Shown in pieces: positions 1-7,684 of a stretch of DNA of 40,607 nt (positions within the stretch are counted from its first letter, which is position 1; the number at the start of each line of letters is the position of its first letter). Source of the stretch: Phenylobacterium deserti (GTDB taxonomy: Bacteria; Pseudomonadota; Alphaproteobacteria; Caulobacterales; Caulobacteraceae); contig CAMAOY010000007.1 in assembly GCA_945859865.1 (NCBI GenBank), positions 1 through 40,607 of the forward strand, written 5' to 3'. The notes under the pieces are model-generated. The model worked only from the letters and a program-made list of their open reading frames with translations, was not told the DNA's origin and did no database searches. Position numbers and translations under genes: made by a program.

Positions 1-1
1 C

Positions 2-277
2 GGCTGGCCTGTTGGTCTAAAGATCTCCCAGGTCCCTGAAACCCGCTGGATCGGCATCGCCATCGCCATGGTTTTCATGGCGGCGAGCGGATACCTCCTC
101 TGGGTTGCCCAGAAGGACATACCTATTGGGACGGCGTACGCGGTCTGGACCGGTATCGGTGGTGCCGGCACCTTCCTTGTTGGCGTCATGTTCTTCGGGG
201 ATGCGCTGTCCTTGATGCGCATCCTCGGAGTTTTGCTGATCGTTGCCGGCGTCGCAGCTCTGAAGTTCTCAAGCTGA
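2..277 (+). CDS. SMR-family small multidrug/guanidinium exporter (Gdx/SugE-like), 5' truncated by window edge
   Basis: The reading frame of the 69-aa ORF stays open to the left edge, so the gene begins outside the window and about 92 residues are visible. Before the listed Met the frame reads GWPVGLK, the end of SMR helix 1; the essential membrane glutamate should lie just off the edge. The segment PIGTAYAVWTGIG is the signature of the SugE/Gdx branch rather than EmrE. Three further hydrophobic helices follow, and the protein ends about 8 residues after helix 4, as usual for this roughly 105-aa family. Family knowledge: these act as antiparallel dimers in the inner membrane, exporting guanidinium or quaternary ammonium in exchange for protons. 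The family call is secure; the substrate is inferred from the motif. No guanidine riboswitch can be judged because the upstream region is missing. Confidence 0.88.
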   Translation, partial: GWPVGLKISQVPETRWIGIAIAMVFMAASGYLLWVAQKDIPIGTAYAVWTGIGGAGTFLVGVMFFGDALSLMRILGVLLIVAGVAALKFSS

Positions 278-474
278 GATTGGCAAGGTGCTCAAAGGTC
301 GGCGGTGACTGGCCGCTGGCTCTCGGCGGACCGTGGCGCGGTGAAGTCGGACTGAAATCGGAGCCGGCGCTCGACCGCTTCAGAGGGGTCTCCTGCAACG
401 GGTGTGGACGAAACCCATTCACCAGTGGATGCTGCTTTCAGTCCGGGCAAACCGGGGCATCGGGGGGTAGGGTC

Positions 475-2103
475 TTGCGCTTTTGGAACATTCTTCGTGG
501 CCTGCAGGCCGCCATTCTCGTCACGTTCTGCGGCGCTGGCCCGGTCCTGGCGGGCGGATGGTCCGCCCCTGAAGTGGTCGTCCCGGCTTCAGCCCTGAAG
601 GGGGTCCACGGCCTTGCGGTCCTGGATGATCGCAGGGTCCTGGCCGGGACGGTGGTGGGCAACGCCACCTGGGAGATCGACAGGTCAAGCGGCGCGGCCA
701 AGGTCTACATCCCGGGGCCGGAGGGGCAGGCCGACGACATCGCCATCGGACCGAAGGGAGAGCTGGCCTGGACGTCCTACCTCCAGGGGATTGTCCGCTT
801 CCGCGAGAAGGAAGGCGCCCCCATCCGGATCCTGGCGAAGGACCTCACCGGTATCAATTCCCTGGCCTTCGACATGAAGACTGGCCAGCTGTATGCGAGC
901 CAGGTCTTCCTCGGCGACGCCATGTGGGAAATCGACGTTGCCGGCGCCAAGGCACCCCGGCTGATCGCGAAGGACCTTGGCGGCTTCAATGGCTTCGAGG
1001 TCGGGCCGGACGGAATGCTTTACGGACCCCTCTGGTTCAAGGGCGCCGTCGCCCGGATGGATCCCGCCAATGGCGCGATCACGATCATCAACAGCGAGTT
1101 CCAGGTGCCCGCCGCGGTCAACCTGGACGGCAAGGGTAACCTGTGGGTCGTGGACACCCGGGCGGGGGATCTCAGCCGGATCGAGCTGGCGACCGGGCGC
1201 AAGAACGTCGTGCGAAAGCTCAAGACCTCGCTCGACAACCTGGCCATCGCCAGGGACGGGACAATCTATCTCTCCAACATGGCGGACAACTCAGTCCAGG
1301 CCTTCGACCCTGGGACCGGCGGCCTGAAGACCCTCGTGGCCGGTCGGCTCGCCGTTCCGGCGGGGCTGAAGATCGAAGGCGACACCGCCTGGGTGGCGGA
1401 TGTCTTCGCCTTCCGGGAAATCGACCTGAAGACCGGAGCGGTCCGCGACATCCACCGGATGCAGGCCTCCGACATCGAGTATCCCTTCGCCGTTGGCCTT
1501 GGCCCCGGGCAGGTCCTGCTGACCTCCTGGTTCAGCGGCTCCGTCCAGGTGCTGGATCGTGCGGACTTCAGGACCATCACCGTCCTTCATGGCTTCAACG
1601 CCCCGATGGACGCCCAGTTCCTGCCCGACGGCCGCATCGCCGTCGCAGAGATCGGAAGCGGGACCCTCACTGTCGCGAGCGGGGAAGGCTATAAGGACCG
1701 GCGGGCGCTGGTGACCGGCCTTTCTGGACCCGTGCAGCTGGCGGTGGGGCCCGATGGAGCCCTCTATGTCAGCGAGGCGGCCGGGACCATCCAGCGGATC
1801 GACCTCGCCACCGGCGCGAAGACCCGGGTGGCTGACCAGCTGGCCCTGCCGGAGGGCCTGGCCTTCACCCCCTGGGGAAGCCTGGTCGTGGCGGAGGCTG
1901 GTGCCCGCCGGATCACCGAGATCGACCTCGTGAAAGGTGACCGGAAGGTGATCGCCGAGAACCTTCCCATCGGCCTCGCCGCCGGGCCGGGCCTGCCGCC
2001 GCCGTATGTCGCCACCGGCGTGGCCGTGCGACCGGATGGATCGGTCTGCTTTACCGCAGACCTGGACAACGGACTGTACTGCATGCGACGCAAGGCAAAT
2101 TAG
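475..2103 (+). CDS. Secreted beta-propeller protein (NHL/SMP-30/Vgb-like repeats)
   Basis: The track ORF starts at 280, but its first 65 residues are low-quality sequence overlapping the spacer. I prefer TTG at 475, preceded by GGGGGGTAGGG, because it opens directly on a signal peptide: MRFWNILRG, a hydrophobic core, then a VLA-type cleavage site near residue 26. The mature part of about 516 residues is a run of roughly 40-45-residue beta-propeller blades with recurring patterns of the type D-G-x-L/I-Y-V-x-x and I-D-L-x-T-G. These resemble NHL, SMP-30/gluconolactonase and virginiamycin-B-lyase-like propellers. No catalytic residues can be assigned from sequence alone. It is probably periplasmic or extracellular. 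Neighbours give no pathway. Function unknown; the fold call is confident and the start moderately so. Confidence 0.75.
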   Translation: MRFWNILRGLQAAILVTFCGAGPVLAGGWSAPEVVVPASALKGVHGLAVLDDRRVLAGTVVGNATWEIDRSSGAAKVYIPGPEGQADDIAIGPKGELAWTSYLQGIVRFREKEGAPIRILAKDLTGINSLAFDMKTGQLYASQVFLGDAMWEIDVAGAKAPRLIAKDLGGFNGFEVGPDGMLYGPLWFKGAVARMDPANGAITIINSEFQVPAAVNLDGKGNLWVVDTRAGDLSRIELATGRKNVVRKLKTSLDNLAIARDGTIYLSNMADNSVQAFDPGTGGLKTLVAGRLAVPAGLKIEGDTAWVADVFAFREIDLKTGAVRDIHRMQASDIEYPFAVGLGPGQVLLTSWFSGSVQVLDRADFRTITVLHGFNAPMDAQFLPDGRIAVAEIGSGTLTVASGEGYKDRRALVTGLSGPVQLAVGPDGALYVSEAAGTIQRIDLATGAKTRVADQLALPEGLAFTPWGSLVVAEAGARRITEIDLVKGDRKVIAENLPIGLAAGPGLPPPYVATGVAVRPDGSVCFTADLDNGLYCMRRKAN

Positions 2104-2159
2104 TTCCCCCCACCGAAAGCGTTAGTAGGACTTGATGTCAGGCCATGTGATGGCGTTCG

Positions 2160-2182
2160 GCCTGCTCCTATAATTGGCAGGC
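2160..2182 (+). promoter_or_regulatory. TATAAT box inside a 6-bp inverted repeat
   Basis: A perfect TATAAT (2169-2174), rare in this GC-rich DNA, lies between GCCTGC (2160-2165) and GCAGGC (2177-2182). It sits downstream of the propeller gene and upstream of the decayed gene and the YCII gene. No good -35 is visible at 16-18 bp. It may be a -10 overlapped by a repressor operator, or chance. Confidence 0.25.
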
Positions 2183-2186
2183 GAAG

Positions 2187-2528
2187 ATGTCCGGGAAGGT
2201 GGGCCTCCCGGGAATCCCGGGAAGTCCCTTCAATGCACCCTGACCGAGAAGCGCCAGATCACCGGCGGGATTCTGGTGGCGTCTGGCCTAGCCGCAGGAG
2301 GTCCAGGTTCGCGTTCGCGGCGGGGGCTTCGCCTTCATCTACGGCGGTCGTGACTATGTCTCGCCCCGTCTTGACGCGTAGTGGGTCGCGCAGGCTCCCA
2401 ACGGCCCGCAGTTTATTCCTTCGAGGGCCGAGGGCATGTTCTCCGTCGCGGACGGCGACCGGTACCTCGAGATCGGGGACTGTACGCCCGCGAAGTCGGG
2501 ATCGGGCGCCTCGGGCGATCCTGGTTAA
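2187..2528 (+). pseudogene. Decayed gene: coding-like sequence broken by a frameshift and an amber codon
   Basis: No intact ORF fits this stretch, but two frames read like protein and join. From about 2234 one frame gives TLTEKRQITGGILVASG. After a 1-base shift near 2295-2299 the next gives VQVRVRGGGFAFIYGGRDY and a few more residues, then TAG at 2379-2381. The same frame then continues as WVAQAPNGPQ and MFSVADGDRYLEIGDC and ends at TAA 2526-2528. Removing one G and reading through the TAG would give one continuous polypeptide of about 95-110 residues. The 5' end is unclear; ATG 2187 is only a candidate. I do not recognise the family. A sequencing error could explain one lesion but less easily two. 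Confidence 0.4.
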
Positions 2529-2564
2529 GAGTTCGGAGCCCTTCAGGGGGAACAGCGCATTCAG

Positions 2565-2909
2565 GTGCTTGTCCTGGTCAAGGCGACAGACGCGAGCGAG
2601 GGGGCGGGCCCGTCCGACCCGGCGACGATGGAGGCCATGGGTCGCTTCAACGCCGAGCTCCGCGCAGCTGGGATCCTGAGGCTGGCGGATGGGTTCAAGC
2701 CCTCTTCCGCCGGGGCCCGAGTCGCCTTCGACGGCGCCGACCGAACCGTCACCCCGGGTCCCTTTGCCCCGGCCGGGGAACGCGTGGCGGGGTTCTGGAT
2801 CTGGGAAGTCCGCGACCTCGAAGAGGCGGTGTCCTGGGTGAAGCGCTGCCCCAATCCTATGCCGGCCCCCAGCGGGATCGAGATCCGGCCCTTTAACGTC
2901 AGGGCTTGA
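2565..2909 (+). CDS. YCII-related (DGPF) domain protein
   Basis: A 114-aa protein matching the YCII-related/DGPF family from end to end: start V-L-V-K-A-T, middle AMGRFNAEL, DGF-x-PSS, G-x-R-V-x-F-D-G, the GPF motif, GFWIWEV, and VKRCPNPMP near the C-terminus. Members are small ferredoxin-like-fold proteins, often near ECF sigma factors. Their biochemical role is poorly defined. The coordinate uses GTG 2565, but the better-aligned start is the in-frame ATT at 2559: it has AGGGGG 8 nt upstream and restores the usual 10-residue opening ending in KAT (see findings). No ECF sigma gene is visible here. It follows the decayed gene in the same frame, separated by 30 nt. Confidence 0.85.
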   Translation: MLVLVKATDASEGAGPSDPATMEAMGRFNAELRAAGILRLADGFKPSSAGARVAFDGADRTVTPGPFAPAGERVAGFWIWEVRDLEEAVSWVKRCPNPMPAPSGIEIRPFNVRA

Positions 2910-2987
2910 TGGTCGGGACCGGTTTGCCCGGGGAGTTTTCCATGGGATGTGTGCTGCGGTCCCGTCATTTTTCGGAGCTTGCCCGCC

Positions 2988-4364
2988 TTGCGCCTCGCCC
3001 CCTTCCTCGCCCTCACCTTCTCCCTGCTGGTCTGGGGGAGTCCCGATGCGGCACCCGCCAGCGCTTCGGTGCCGGCGGCCCAGGGACGGGTCATCCCCTC
3101 TGCTGATGGCCTGGCCGTCCTGCCGTCGCGCGACCGGGTTGAGGTGGAGAACCGGATCCTGGCCGACCGGCTCGAAACCCTGCTGCCCCGCCTGATGGCG
3201 GAGTCGGGCCTGGACATGTGGCTGGTGATCAATCGCGAGTACGCCGAGGACCCGGTCTACTTCACCCTGGTCCCGCAGCCGTCCTACGCCGCCCGCCGGA
3301 CAACTATGCTGATCTTCTTCCGCAAGCCTGACGGGACGGTCGAGAAGCTGTCGGTCAACCGGTATCCCCTTGGCGGGGCCTACACGTCCGCCTGGGCCGG
3401 AGGCGACCTGGACGCCCAGTGGAAGGCCCTGGCCGAGGTCATCGTCAGCCGCAACCCCCGGCGCATCGGGATCAACGTCTCGCGGGAATGGCCCGTCGCG
3501 GACGGCCTGACTGCCGCCCTGCGGGACCGGCTCCTGGAAGCCCTGCCTGCTGAATATGCCCAGCGCCTGACCCCGGCCGAACCCCTGGTCATCCGCTGGT
3601 TCGAGACCCGCACGCCCATGGAGGCGCAGCTCTATCCCCAGATCGTCGCCGTCGCCCGGGGCGTGATCTCCGAAGCCTTCAGCGAGCGGGTCATTACCCC
3701 GGGCGTTACCCGGACAGAGGACGTCTCCTGGTACATCCGCAGCCGCTTCGAGAGCCTGGGCCTGTCGCCCTGGTTCTTCCCGGACGTGAACCTGCAGCGG
3801 CGCGGCCTCGCCTGTACGGCTGACGGCCTGTCCTGCGGTGAGGATGGCGTCATCCAGCGGGGGGATGTCCTGCATACCGACGTCGGCTTCTGCTATCTCA
3901 AGCTCTGCACCGACACCCAGGAGATGGGCTATGTCCTGCGCATGGGCGAGACCGCGCCGCCGGCGGGCCTTGTCGCCGCCCTTAAGGCCGGCAACCGCTG
4001 GCAGGATCTCCTGACCGGGAACTTCGCCGTGGGGCGGACCGGGAACGCCATCCTGGCCTCGACCCTGGAAACCGCCGGGAAGGCGGGGCTGAGGTCCAGC
4101 GTCTACAGCCATCCCCTGGGCTTCGTCGGCCATGCGCCCGGCCCCACCATCGGCATGTGGGATAACCAGGGCCCGACGGCGATCCAGGGAGACTGGCCCC
4201 TGCATGCGAATACCGCCTATGCGATCGAGGGCAATATCCGCCACCCGGTCCCCGAATGGGGCGGGCAGTTCGTCCAGATGAAGCTGGAACAGAGCGCCCT
4301 GTTCGACGGCCAGAGGGTGATCTACCTGGCCGGCCGCCAGACCGAGTGGCACCTGGTGCGATGA
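2988..4364 (+). CDS. Secreted M24-family metallopeptidase (Xaa-Pro aminopeptidase-like)
   Basis: The product is about 458 aa if TTG 2988 is used; the track uses GTG 2949. From TTG the protein opens with a signal peptide (MRLAPFLALTF, then a small-residue cleavage region), and a GGAG lies upstream. The N-terminal half resembles a creatinase/prolidase N-domain (LDMWLVINREY, RIGINVSREW). The C-terminal half is the pita-bread catalytic domain. Candidate metal ligands are all present: Asp in LHTDVGF, Asp in CTDTQ, His in YSHPLGFVGHAPG, Glu in AIEGN and Glu in MKLEQ, which argues for a dinuclear metal enzyme. It is probably a periplasmic aminopeptidase acting on peptides with proline at position 2, or a related dipeptidase. 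Fold and metal site are confident; the substrate is not. Confidence 0.85.
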   Translation: MRLAPFLALTFSLLVWGSPDAAPASASVPAAQGRVIPSADGLAVLPSRDRVEVENRILADRLETLLPRLMAESGLDMWLVINREYAEDPVYFTLVPQPSYAARRTTMLIFFRKPDGTVEKLSVNRYPLGGAYTSAWAGGDLDAQWKALAEVIVSRNPRRIGINVSREWPVADGLTAALRDRLLEALPAEYAQRLTPAEPLVIRWFETRTPMEAQLYPQIVAVARGVISEAFSERVITPGVTRTEDVSWYIRSRFESLGLSPWFFPDVNLQRRGLACTADGLSCGEDGVIQRGDVLHTDVGFCYLKLCTDTQEMGYVLRMGETAPPAGLVAALKAGNRWQDLLTGNFAVGRTGNAILASTLETAGKAGLRSSVYSHPLGFVGHAPGPTIGMWDNQGPTAIQGDWPLHANTAYAIEGNIRHPVPEWGGQFVQMKLEQSALFDGQRVIYLAGRQTEWHLVR

Positions 4365-4401
4365 GGGTGCAGGCTGGGTCGCAGGGGCCAGGGAGGCGGG
4401 C

Positions 4402-4728
4402 GTGAATGTTCCCTCCGACGTCCTTGGCATGGTCTCGGGCCCGGAAGGTGAGCCCTCGCCCTGGGCCGGGCGTCTGGCCCGTGCTGTGGAGGCCCAGCGC
4501 CGCGTGCAGCTCCACTATGCAGACCGGAACGGGGCCATCACCGAGCGTGCAGTCCGGCCGCTCGCCCTCTTCGGTCTGGCAGGGGCCGAGGTCCTGATCG
4601 CCTGGTGCGAGCAGCGCGAGGACTTCAGGGTCTTCCGCCTCGACAGGATCCTGGACCTGCGGGTGCGCCGCGCTCGCTTCGAGGCGGAACCGGGCAAGAC
4701 CCTGGAGGATTACACCGGCTGGGTCTGA
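4402..4728 (+). CDS. WYL-domain-only protein
   Basis: A 108-aa protein starting at GTG 4402, with GGGAGG just upstream. Residues about 27-85 match a WYL ligand-sensing domain: R-x-V-Q-L-H-Y-A-D-R-N-G, then E-R-A-V-R-P-L-A-L, then LIAWCEQREDFRVFRLDRI. This is the C-terminal module of YafY/DeoR-type regulators, but the usual winged helix-turn-helix is absent. The first 25 residues are too short to hold one. WYL domains bind nucleotides or nucleic acid and usually sense ligands. This could be an orphan sensor domain or the remnant of a longer regulator. It is convergent with the ZnuD-like receptor gene. Confidence 0.75.
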   Translation: MNVPSDVLGMVSGPEGEPSPWAGRLARAVEAQRRVQLHYADRNGAITERAVRPLALFGLAGAEVLIAWCEQREDFRVFRLDRILDLRVRRARFEAEPGKTLEDYTGWV

Positions 4729-4767
4729 CGCTGGCCGGCGCCGCCGCGATCACGTTCAGGGGGCGTC

Positions 4768-6852
4768 TCAGAAGGTCCAGGACAGGGCGGCGCTGACGGA
4801 CCGGGCCGGGGAGGGCGCTATGTCCTTCAGGAAGGAAGCCTGCTCGCGGATCTCGGCATTGGTCAGGTTCCGGCCCCGGAGGCTGAGTGTCACAGGGGCG
4901 TCAGGGACCGGCCGCCAGGCGAGGCTGGCGTTCAGGGAGGTGTAGCCGTCCGTTGCCAGTTCGAAGGGTGCCGTGCGGGTCTGGTCCCCGACATGGCGGA
5001 CCTCGATCGCGGCGTCCAATACGTCGGACCGCCAGGCGATCTCTCCGGTGACCCCGTAAGCCGGGATGCGGGGCGGGGCGCCGAAGTCCGTATCCCCGCG
5101 CACGACATCGGCTGAGACCCGGCCGATGATGAGGCCGGCGTCGCGACGGAAGAGGGTCTGTTCAGCTTCAAGCTCGAGACCGGTGAAGTCGGCGTCGGAC
5201 TGCTGGTAGAGGAAAACCGGCAGGTCCTCCCAGGTCCCGCCCGTCGGCCGCTCCTCGATGAAGCCATCGAACCGGGCGGCCCAAGCATGGGCCTCGATCC
5301 GGGTATCCGGGCCCGTCCACCGCAGCGTCACCTCAAGGGACAGTGCGGTTTCCGACTCTAGGGTCGGGTCCCCGAGTTCCCAGGTCGAGGTCCCGCCATG
5401 CGGGCCGTCGGCAAACAACTCGAACTCAGTAGGCGCGCGGCCGCTCAGGGAGAAGGTCGCCCCCAGGAAGACCGGATCCGAGGGCTTCCAGAATAGGCCG
5501 GCTGACGCGGAGACATTCGAAAAGGACCGGGTGTCGCGGGTCGTCGCCCAGTCCAGCCCGGACGCGGCGCCTGGAGGGCTGGTCTCCCGGCCATCCAGCT
5601 CGGCCCTCAGCTCGCGGGTGTCGAGCCGCAGTCCGGCGTCGACGCCGCCCTGGCCAAACTCGAAGCGCTGCAGGGTGAAGGCGCCGAGTTCGTTGATCTC
5701 TACGACCGGGATGAAGGCCTCGTCGCCGATGGCCTCGAAGCTACGGGTCAGCCCCTGGATCCCGAAGGCGCCCTGGCGGTCCGCCGCACCGCGCATGACG
5801 AACTCCAGGCGCCCTTCGGTTCCGTTGGACAGGAAGCGGGTTCCCACTGCACCCGCGTCGACCTCGATCTCCGCATGTTCATAGTCGGCATGACCGACGG
5901 AGAGCCTGACCTTTTCCAGCCAGCCCTCGGCGAACGGGGACTCGCCGCGGAGGTCCCATCGGGTCTGCTTCATGTGCAGCCGAAGGGTCTCGGGAGGCGG
6001 ATCGCTGACGACCTGGGCGAAGGGCACCCCATAGCCGGTGTCGGTGCGCTTCACCGACAGGCCTAGGAATCCTTCGGAGTCGCTCACGATGGAGCCGCCG
6101 ACGCCCCAGGAATCGGCCTCGACCGAGACATTCCGCTGCTTGGTTTCCGGGGTCGGCTCCAGGCCCGTCGCCGCCGCGAGGCGATTAGAGACCGGGGTTC
6201 CCGGCGTGGAATAGTCCCCGGACCGGCGGGTTGCGCCGTCCACCGCCAGGACAAGGGCGCCGACTCCGATGTTCGCGGCGAGGGAAGCGGAACGGCCATT
6301 GTCGACGCTGGACCAGGCCAGGGCGCCTCGTCCCTCGATCCGGTCGGCAGGCCGCCGGGAAGGCACCCGGTCATCCATCACGTTGACCACACCGCCGATA
6401 CCTGACCCGCCGTAGGCAAGGGCAGATGAACCTCTCAGCACCTCGACGCGGCTGGCCTGGCCCGCTTCGCTCGGCACCGCATGGTCGGGCGACAGGGAAC
6501 TGGCGTCCACCATGCCGACGCCATTCTGCAGCAGGAGCACCCGGGGGCCGGCCAGGCCCCGGATCACAGGCCGGCTGGCCCCGGGCCCATAGGCAGTGGA
6601 TCTCAGGCCAGGGAGGCCGGCCAGGAGGTCTCCCAGGCCCGCAGGGGGTGCAAGGCTTAGGGTCTCTGCCGAGAGAATGGTGACGCTGGTCGTGATGGTG
6701 TTGAGCGATACTGGGTAAGGCGCAGCCGTGACCACGACCTCTTCGACTTCTGTGGGCTTCCGGTTCCCGGTTTCCGCCGCGTTGGCCGCCGTGCCAGCCA
6801 AAACCAGACCGAGCATGCTGGCAGAAAGGACATAGGGGGCGCGTCTGGTCAT
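4768..6852 (-). CDS. TonB-dependent outer-membrane receptor, ZnuD-like (probable zinc uptake)
   Basis: About 694 aa from ATG 6852 (MTRRAPYVLS), with ATG 6864 as an alternative; the track start at 6984 crosses the promoter. A signal peptide ends near ANA-AE, then comes a TonB-box-like EVEEVVVTA. The plug carries GPGASRPVIRGLAG, LLLQNGVG, SSLSPDHAVP and VEVLRGSSALAYGGSGIGGVVNV, a pattern characteristic of the ZnuD zinc-receptor group. The rest is a 22-strand-type barrel with a GYGVPF segment and a MKQTRWDLRGE stretch, ending in aromatic SWTF as outer-membrane proteins do. The long His-rich loop of the neisserial protein is not obvious. The zinc role is supported independently by a Zur-type operator on the promoter. 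Subfamily call is good; substrate is inferred. Confidence 0.88.
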   Translation of the reverse strand: MTRRAPYVLSASMLGLVLAGTAANAAETGNRKPTEVEEVVVTAAPYPVSLNTITTSVTILSAETLSLAPPAGLGDLLAGLPGLRSTAYGPGASRPVIRGLAGPRVLLLQNGVGMVDASSLSPDHAVPSEAGQASRVEVLRGSSALAYGGSGIGGVVNVMDDRVPSRRPADRIEGRGALAWSSVDNGRSASLAANIGVGALVLAVDGATRRSGDYSTPGTPVSNRLAAATGLEPTPETKQRNVSVEADSWGVGGSIVSDSEGFLGLSVKRTDTGYGVPFAQVVSDPPPETLRLHMKQTRWDLRGESPFAEGWLEKVRLSVGHADYEHAEIEVDAGAVGTRFLSNGTEGRLEFVMRGAADRQGAFGIQGLTRSFEAIGDEAFIPVVEINELGAFTLQRFEFGQGGVDAGLRLDTRELRAELDGRETSPPGAASGLDWATTRDTRSFSNVSASAGLFWKPSDPVFLGATFSLSGRAPTEFELFADGPHGGTSTWELGDPTLESETALSLEVTLRWTGPDTRIEAHAWAARFDGFIEERPTGGTWEDLPVFLYQQSDADFTGLELEAEQTLFRRDAGLIIGRVSADVVRGDTDFGAPPRIPAYGVTGEIAWRSDVLDAAIEVRHVGDQTRTAPFELATDGYTSLNASLAWRPVPDAPVTLSLRGRNLTNAEIREQASFLKDIAPSPARSVSAALSWTF

Positions 6853-6882
6853 TCTAGGGTCCATTTCCTGGGTTCTAATTAT

Positions 6883-6895
6883 GTTATAATATAAC
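6883..6895. promoter_or_regulatory. Probable Zur operator
   Basis: GTTATAATATAAC is a 13-bp palindrome with a single central base in an otherwise GC-rich region. The longer ATGTTATAATATAAC closely matches the known proteobacterial Zur box core (E. coli znu: ATGTTATAATATCAC, from memory). It covers the -10 of the ZnuD-like receptor promoter, so zinc-loaded Zur would block transcription. Confidence 0.75.
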
Positions 6896-6917
6896 TCTTC
6901 GGGGCTGAACCGATCAA
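6889..6917 (-). promoter_or_regulatory. Promoter of the ZnuD-like receptor gene
   Basis: On the minus strand TTGATC (6917-6912) is followed after exactly 17 bp by TTATAT (6894-6889), a sigma-70-type arrangement. Transcription would start about 17 nt before ATG 6864 and about 29 nt before ATG 6852. The -10 lies inside the Zur-type palindrome. Confidence 0.55.
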
Positions 6918-7001
6918 GGGCATTGTTAAATCCGCGAAAGTTGGCATGAAACCGGGACCCCGGTCGCTGGGACCGGGCGCACACCCTTCCAGGAGACCGC
7001 C

Positions 7002-7379
7002 ATGGGCATTTTCAGTTCCATCATGGGCAAGATCTTTCCGCCCAAACCCAAGCCCGTTGCGGCGGCCCCGGCTGCGCCGGCTGCTGCGGCTGCGGCTGCA
7101 CCCCCGCCCGCGCCTGTAGCCCCGGTTGACGTGGAAGCCGTCCTGACCGCGCTTGCGGCCTCGAAGGGCGGCGGTGGGAACTGGCGTACCTCAATCGTCG
7201 ACCTCCTGAAGATGCTCGACATCGACTCCAGCCTGAACGCCCGCAAGGAACTCGCTGGCGAGCTCGCAGTGAATGCGGGTGCCCACGGCAGCGCCGAACA
7301 GAATATGGCCCTGATCAAGGCCGTCTGGGTCGCGCTTGAGCAGAACGGCGGCATCGTTCCGGCCAGCCTGCGGGACTGA
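7002..7379 (+). CDS. DUF3597 domain protein
   Basis: A 125-aa protein starting MGIFSSIMGKIF, the typical opening of DUF3597 proteins, with AGGAG upstream of the ATG. Residues about 17-45 are an Ala/Pro-rich linker (repeated A, AAPP, PAPV). The conserved C-terminal part follows: VDVEAVLTALA, NWRTSIVDLLKMLDIDSSLNARKELA and a final helix. Relatives include a BON-less YjbQ-neighbour-type protein and LysM-linked forms, but none has a settled function. No signal peptide or membrane segment is seen, so it is probably cytosolic. It is divergent from the Zur-controlled receptor gene, 105 nt from the operator, and a perfect 12-bp hairpin follows its stop. Family call confident, function unknown. Confidence 0.85.
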   Translation: MGIFSSIMGKIFPPKPKPVAAAPAAPAAAAAAAPPPAPVAPVDVEAVLTALAASKGGGGNWRTSIVDLLKMLDIDSSLNARKELAGELAVNAGAHGSAEQNMALIKAVWVALEQNGGIVPASLRD

Positions 7380-7391
7380 AGCCCGCCTGCG

Positions 7392-7423
7392 TCCGGGGGA
7401 TCACGGAAGCATGATCCCCCGGA
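7392..7423 (+). terminator. Strong hairpin after the DUF3597 gene, probable terminator
   Basis: TCCGGGGGATCA (7392-7403) and TGATCCCCCGGA (7412-7423) form a perfect 12-bp stem with an 8-nt loop, 12 nt after the stop codon. There is no clear T-run afterwards, so it may end transcription with Rho or protect the 3' end instead. Confidence 0.55.
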
Positions 7424-7613
7424 TTGCATCCGGATCGGCCTTTGGAGGGTCCTAGGCTTATCGAGTCCTTCAAGGACCGCCACAGCTTGGGGGCTGCATC
7501 ATCTTCGGCTTCATCGCCGCCATCGCGCTCGGCGCGCGCCCTGCCGGGCACCGTCGCTGCCAGTATTCCCGGGCGCCACGGTTCCGCCATGCGTGCGCTT
7601 CACCCTCGGGACA

Positions 7614-7640
7614 TTGCGGCGGACCGGCCGGCGCTATAGT
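7614..7640 (+). promoter_or_regulatory. Promoter matching the Caulobacter housekeeping consensus
   Basis: TTGCGGC (7614-7620), 12 bp, then GCTATAGT (7633-7640). The Caulobacter sigma-73 consensus as I recall it is TTGaCgS, 10-14 bp, GCTANAWC. It lies about 45 nt before the GTG of the TPR gene and probably drives TPR-bamB-der. The rest of the 7424-7660 spacer shows no convincing gene. Confidence 0.5.
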
Positions 7641-7684
7641 TTCCGCCGCGCCGGGTCGCGGTGCCCCAATGCGGAGTCTCCAGA

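Noticed and set aside
2259-4430. 723-aa ORF on the minus strand
   Set aside because: It is antisense to the YCII and M24 peptidase genes, has low-complexity G/R/D-rich translation typical of GC-rich shadow frames, and no recognisable domain.
4768-6984. Track start of the ZnuD-like receptor at 6984
   Set aside because: The added residues cross the Zur operator and promoter and precede the signal peptide.
7424-7639. 71-aa ORF and a hydrophobic stretch (CIIFGFIAAIALGA) in another frame between the DUF3597 and TPR genes
   Set aside because: The 71-aa ORF has shadow-like composition, and the hydrophobic frame has no start codon or ribosome site in place; the region carries a hairpin and a promoter instead.
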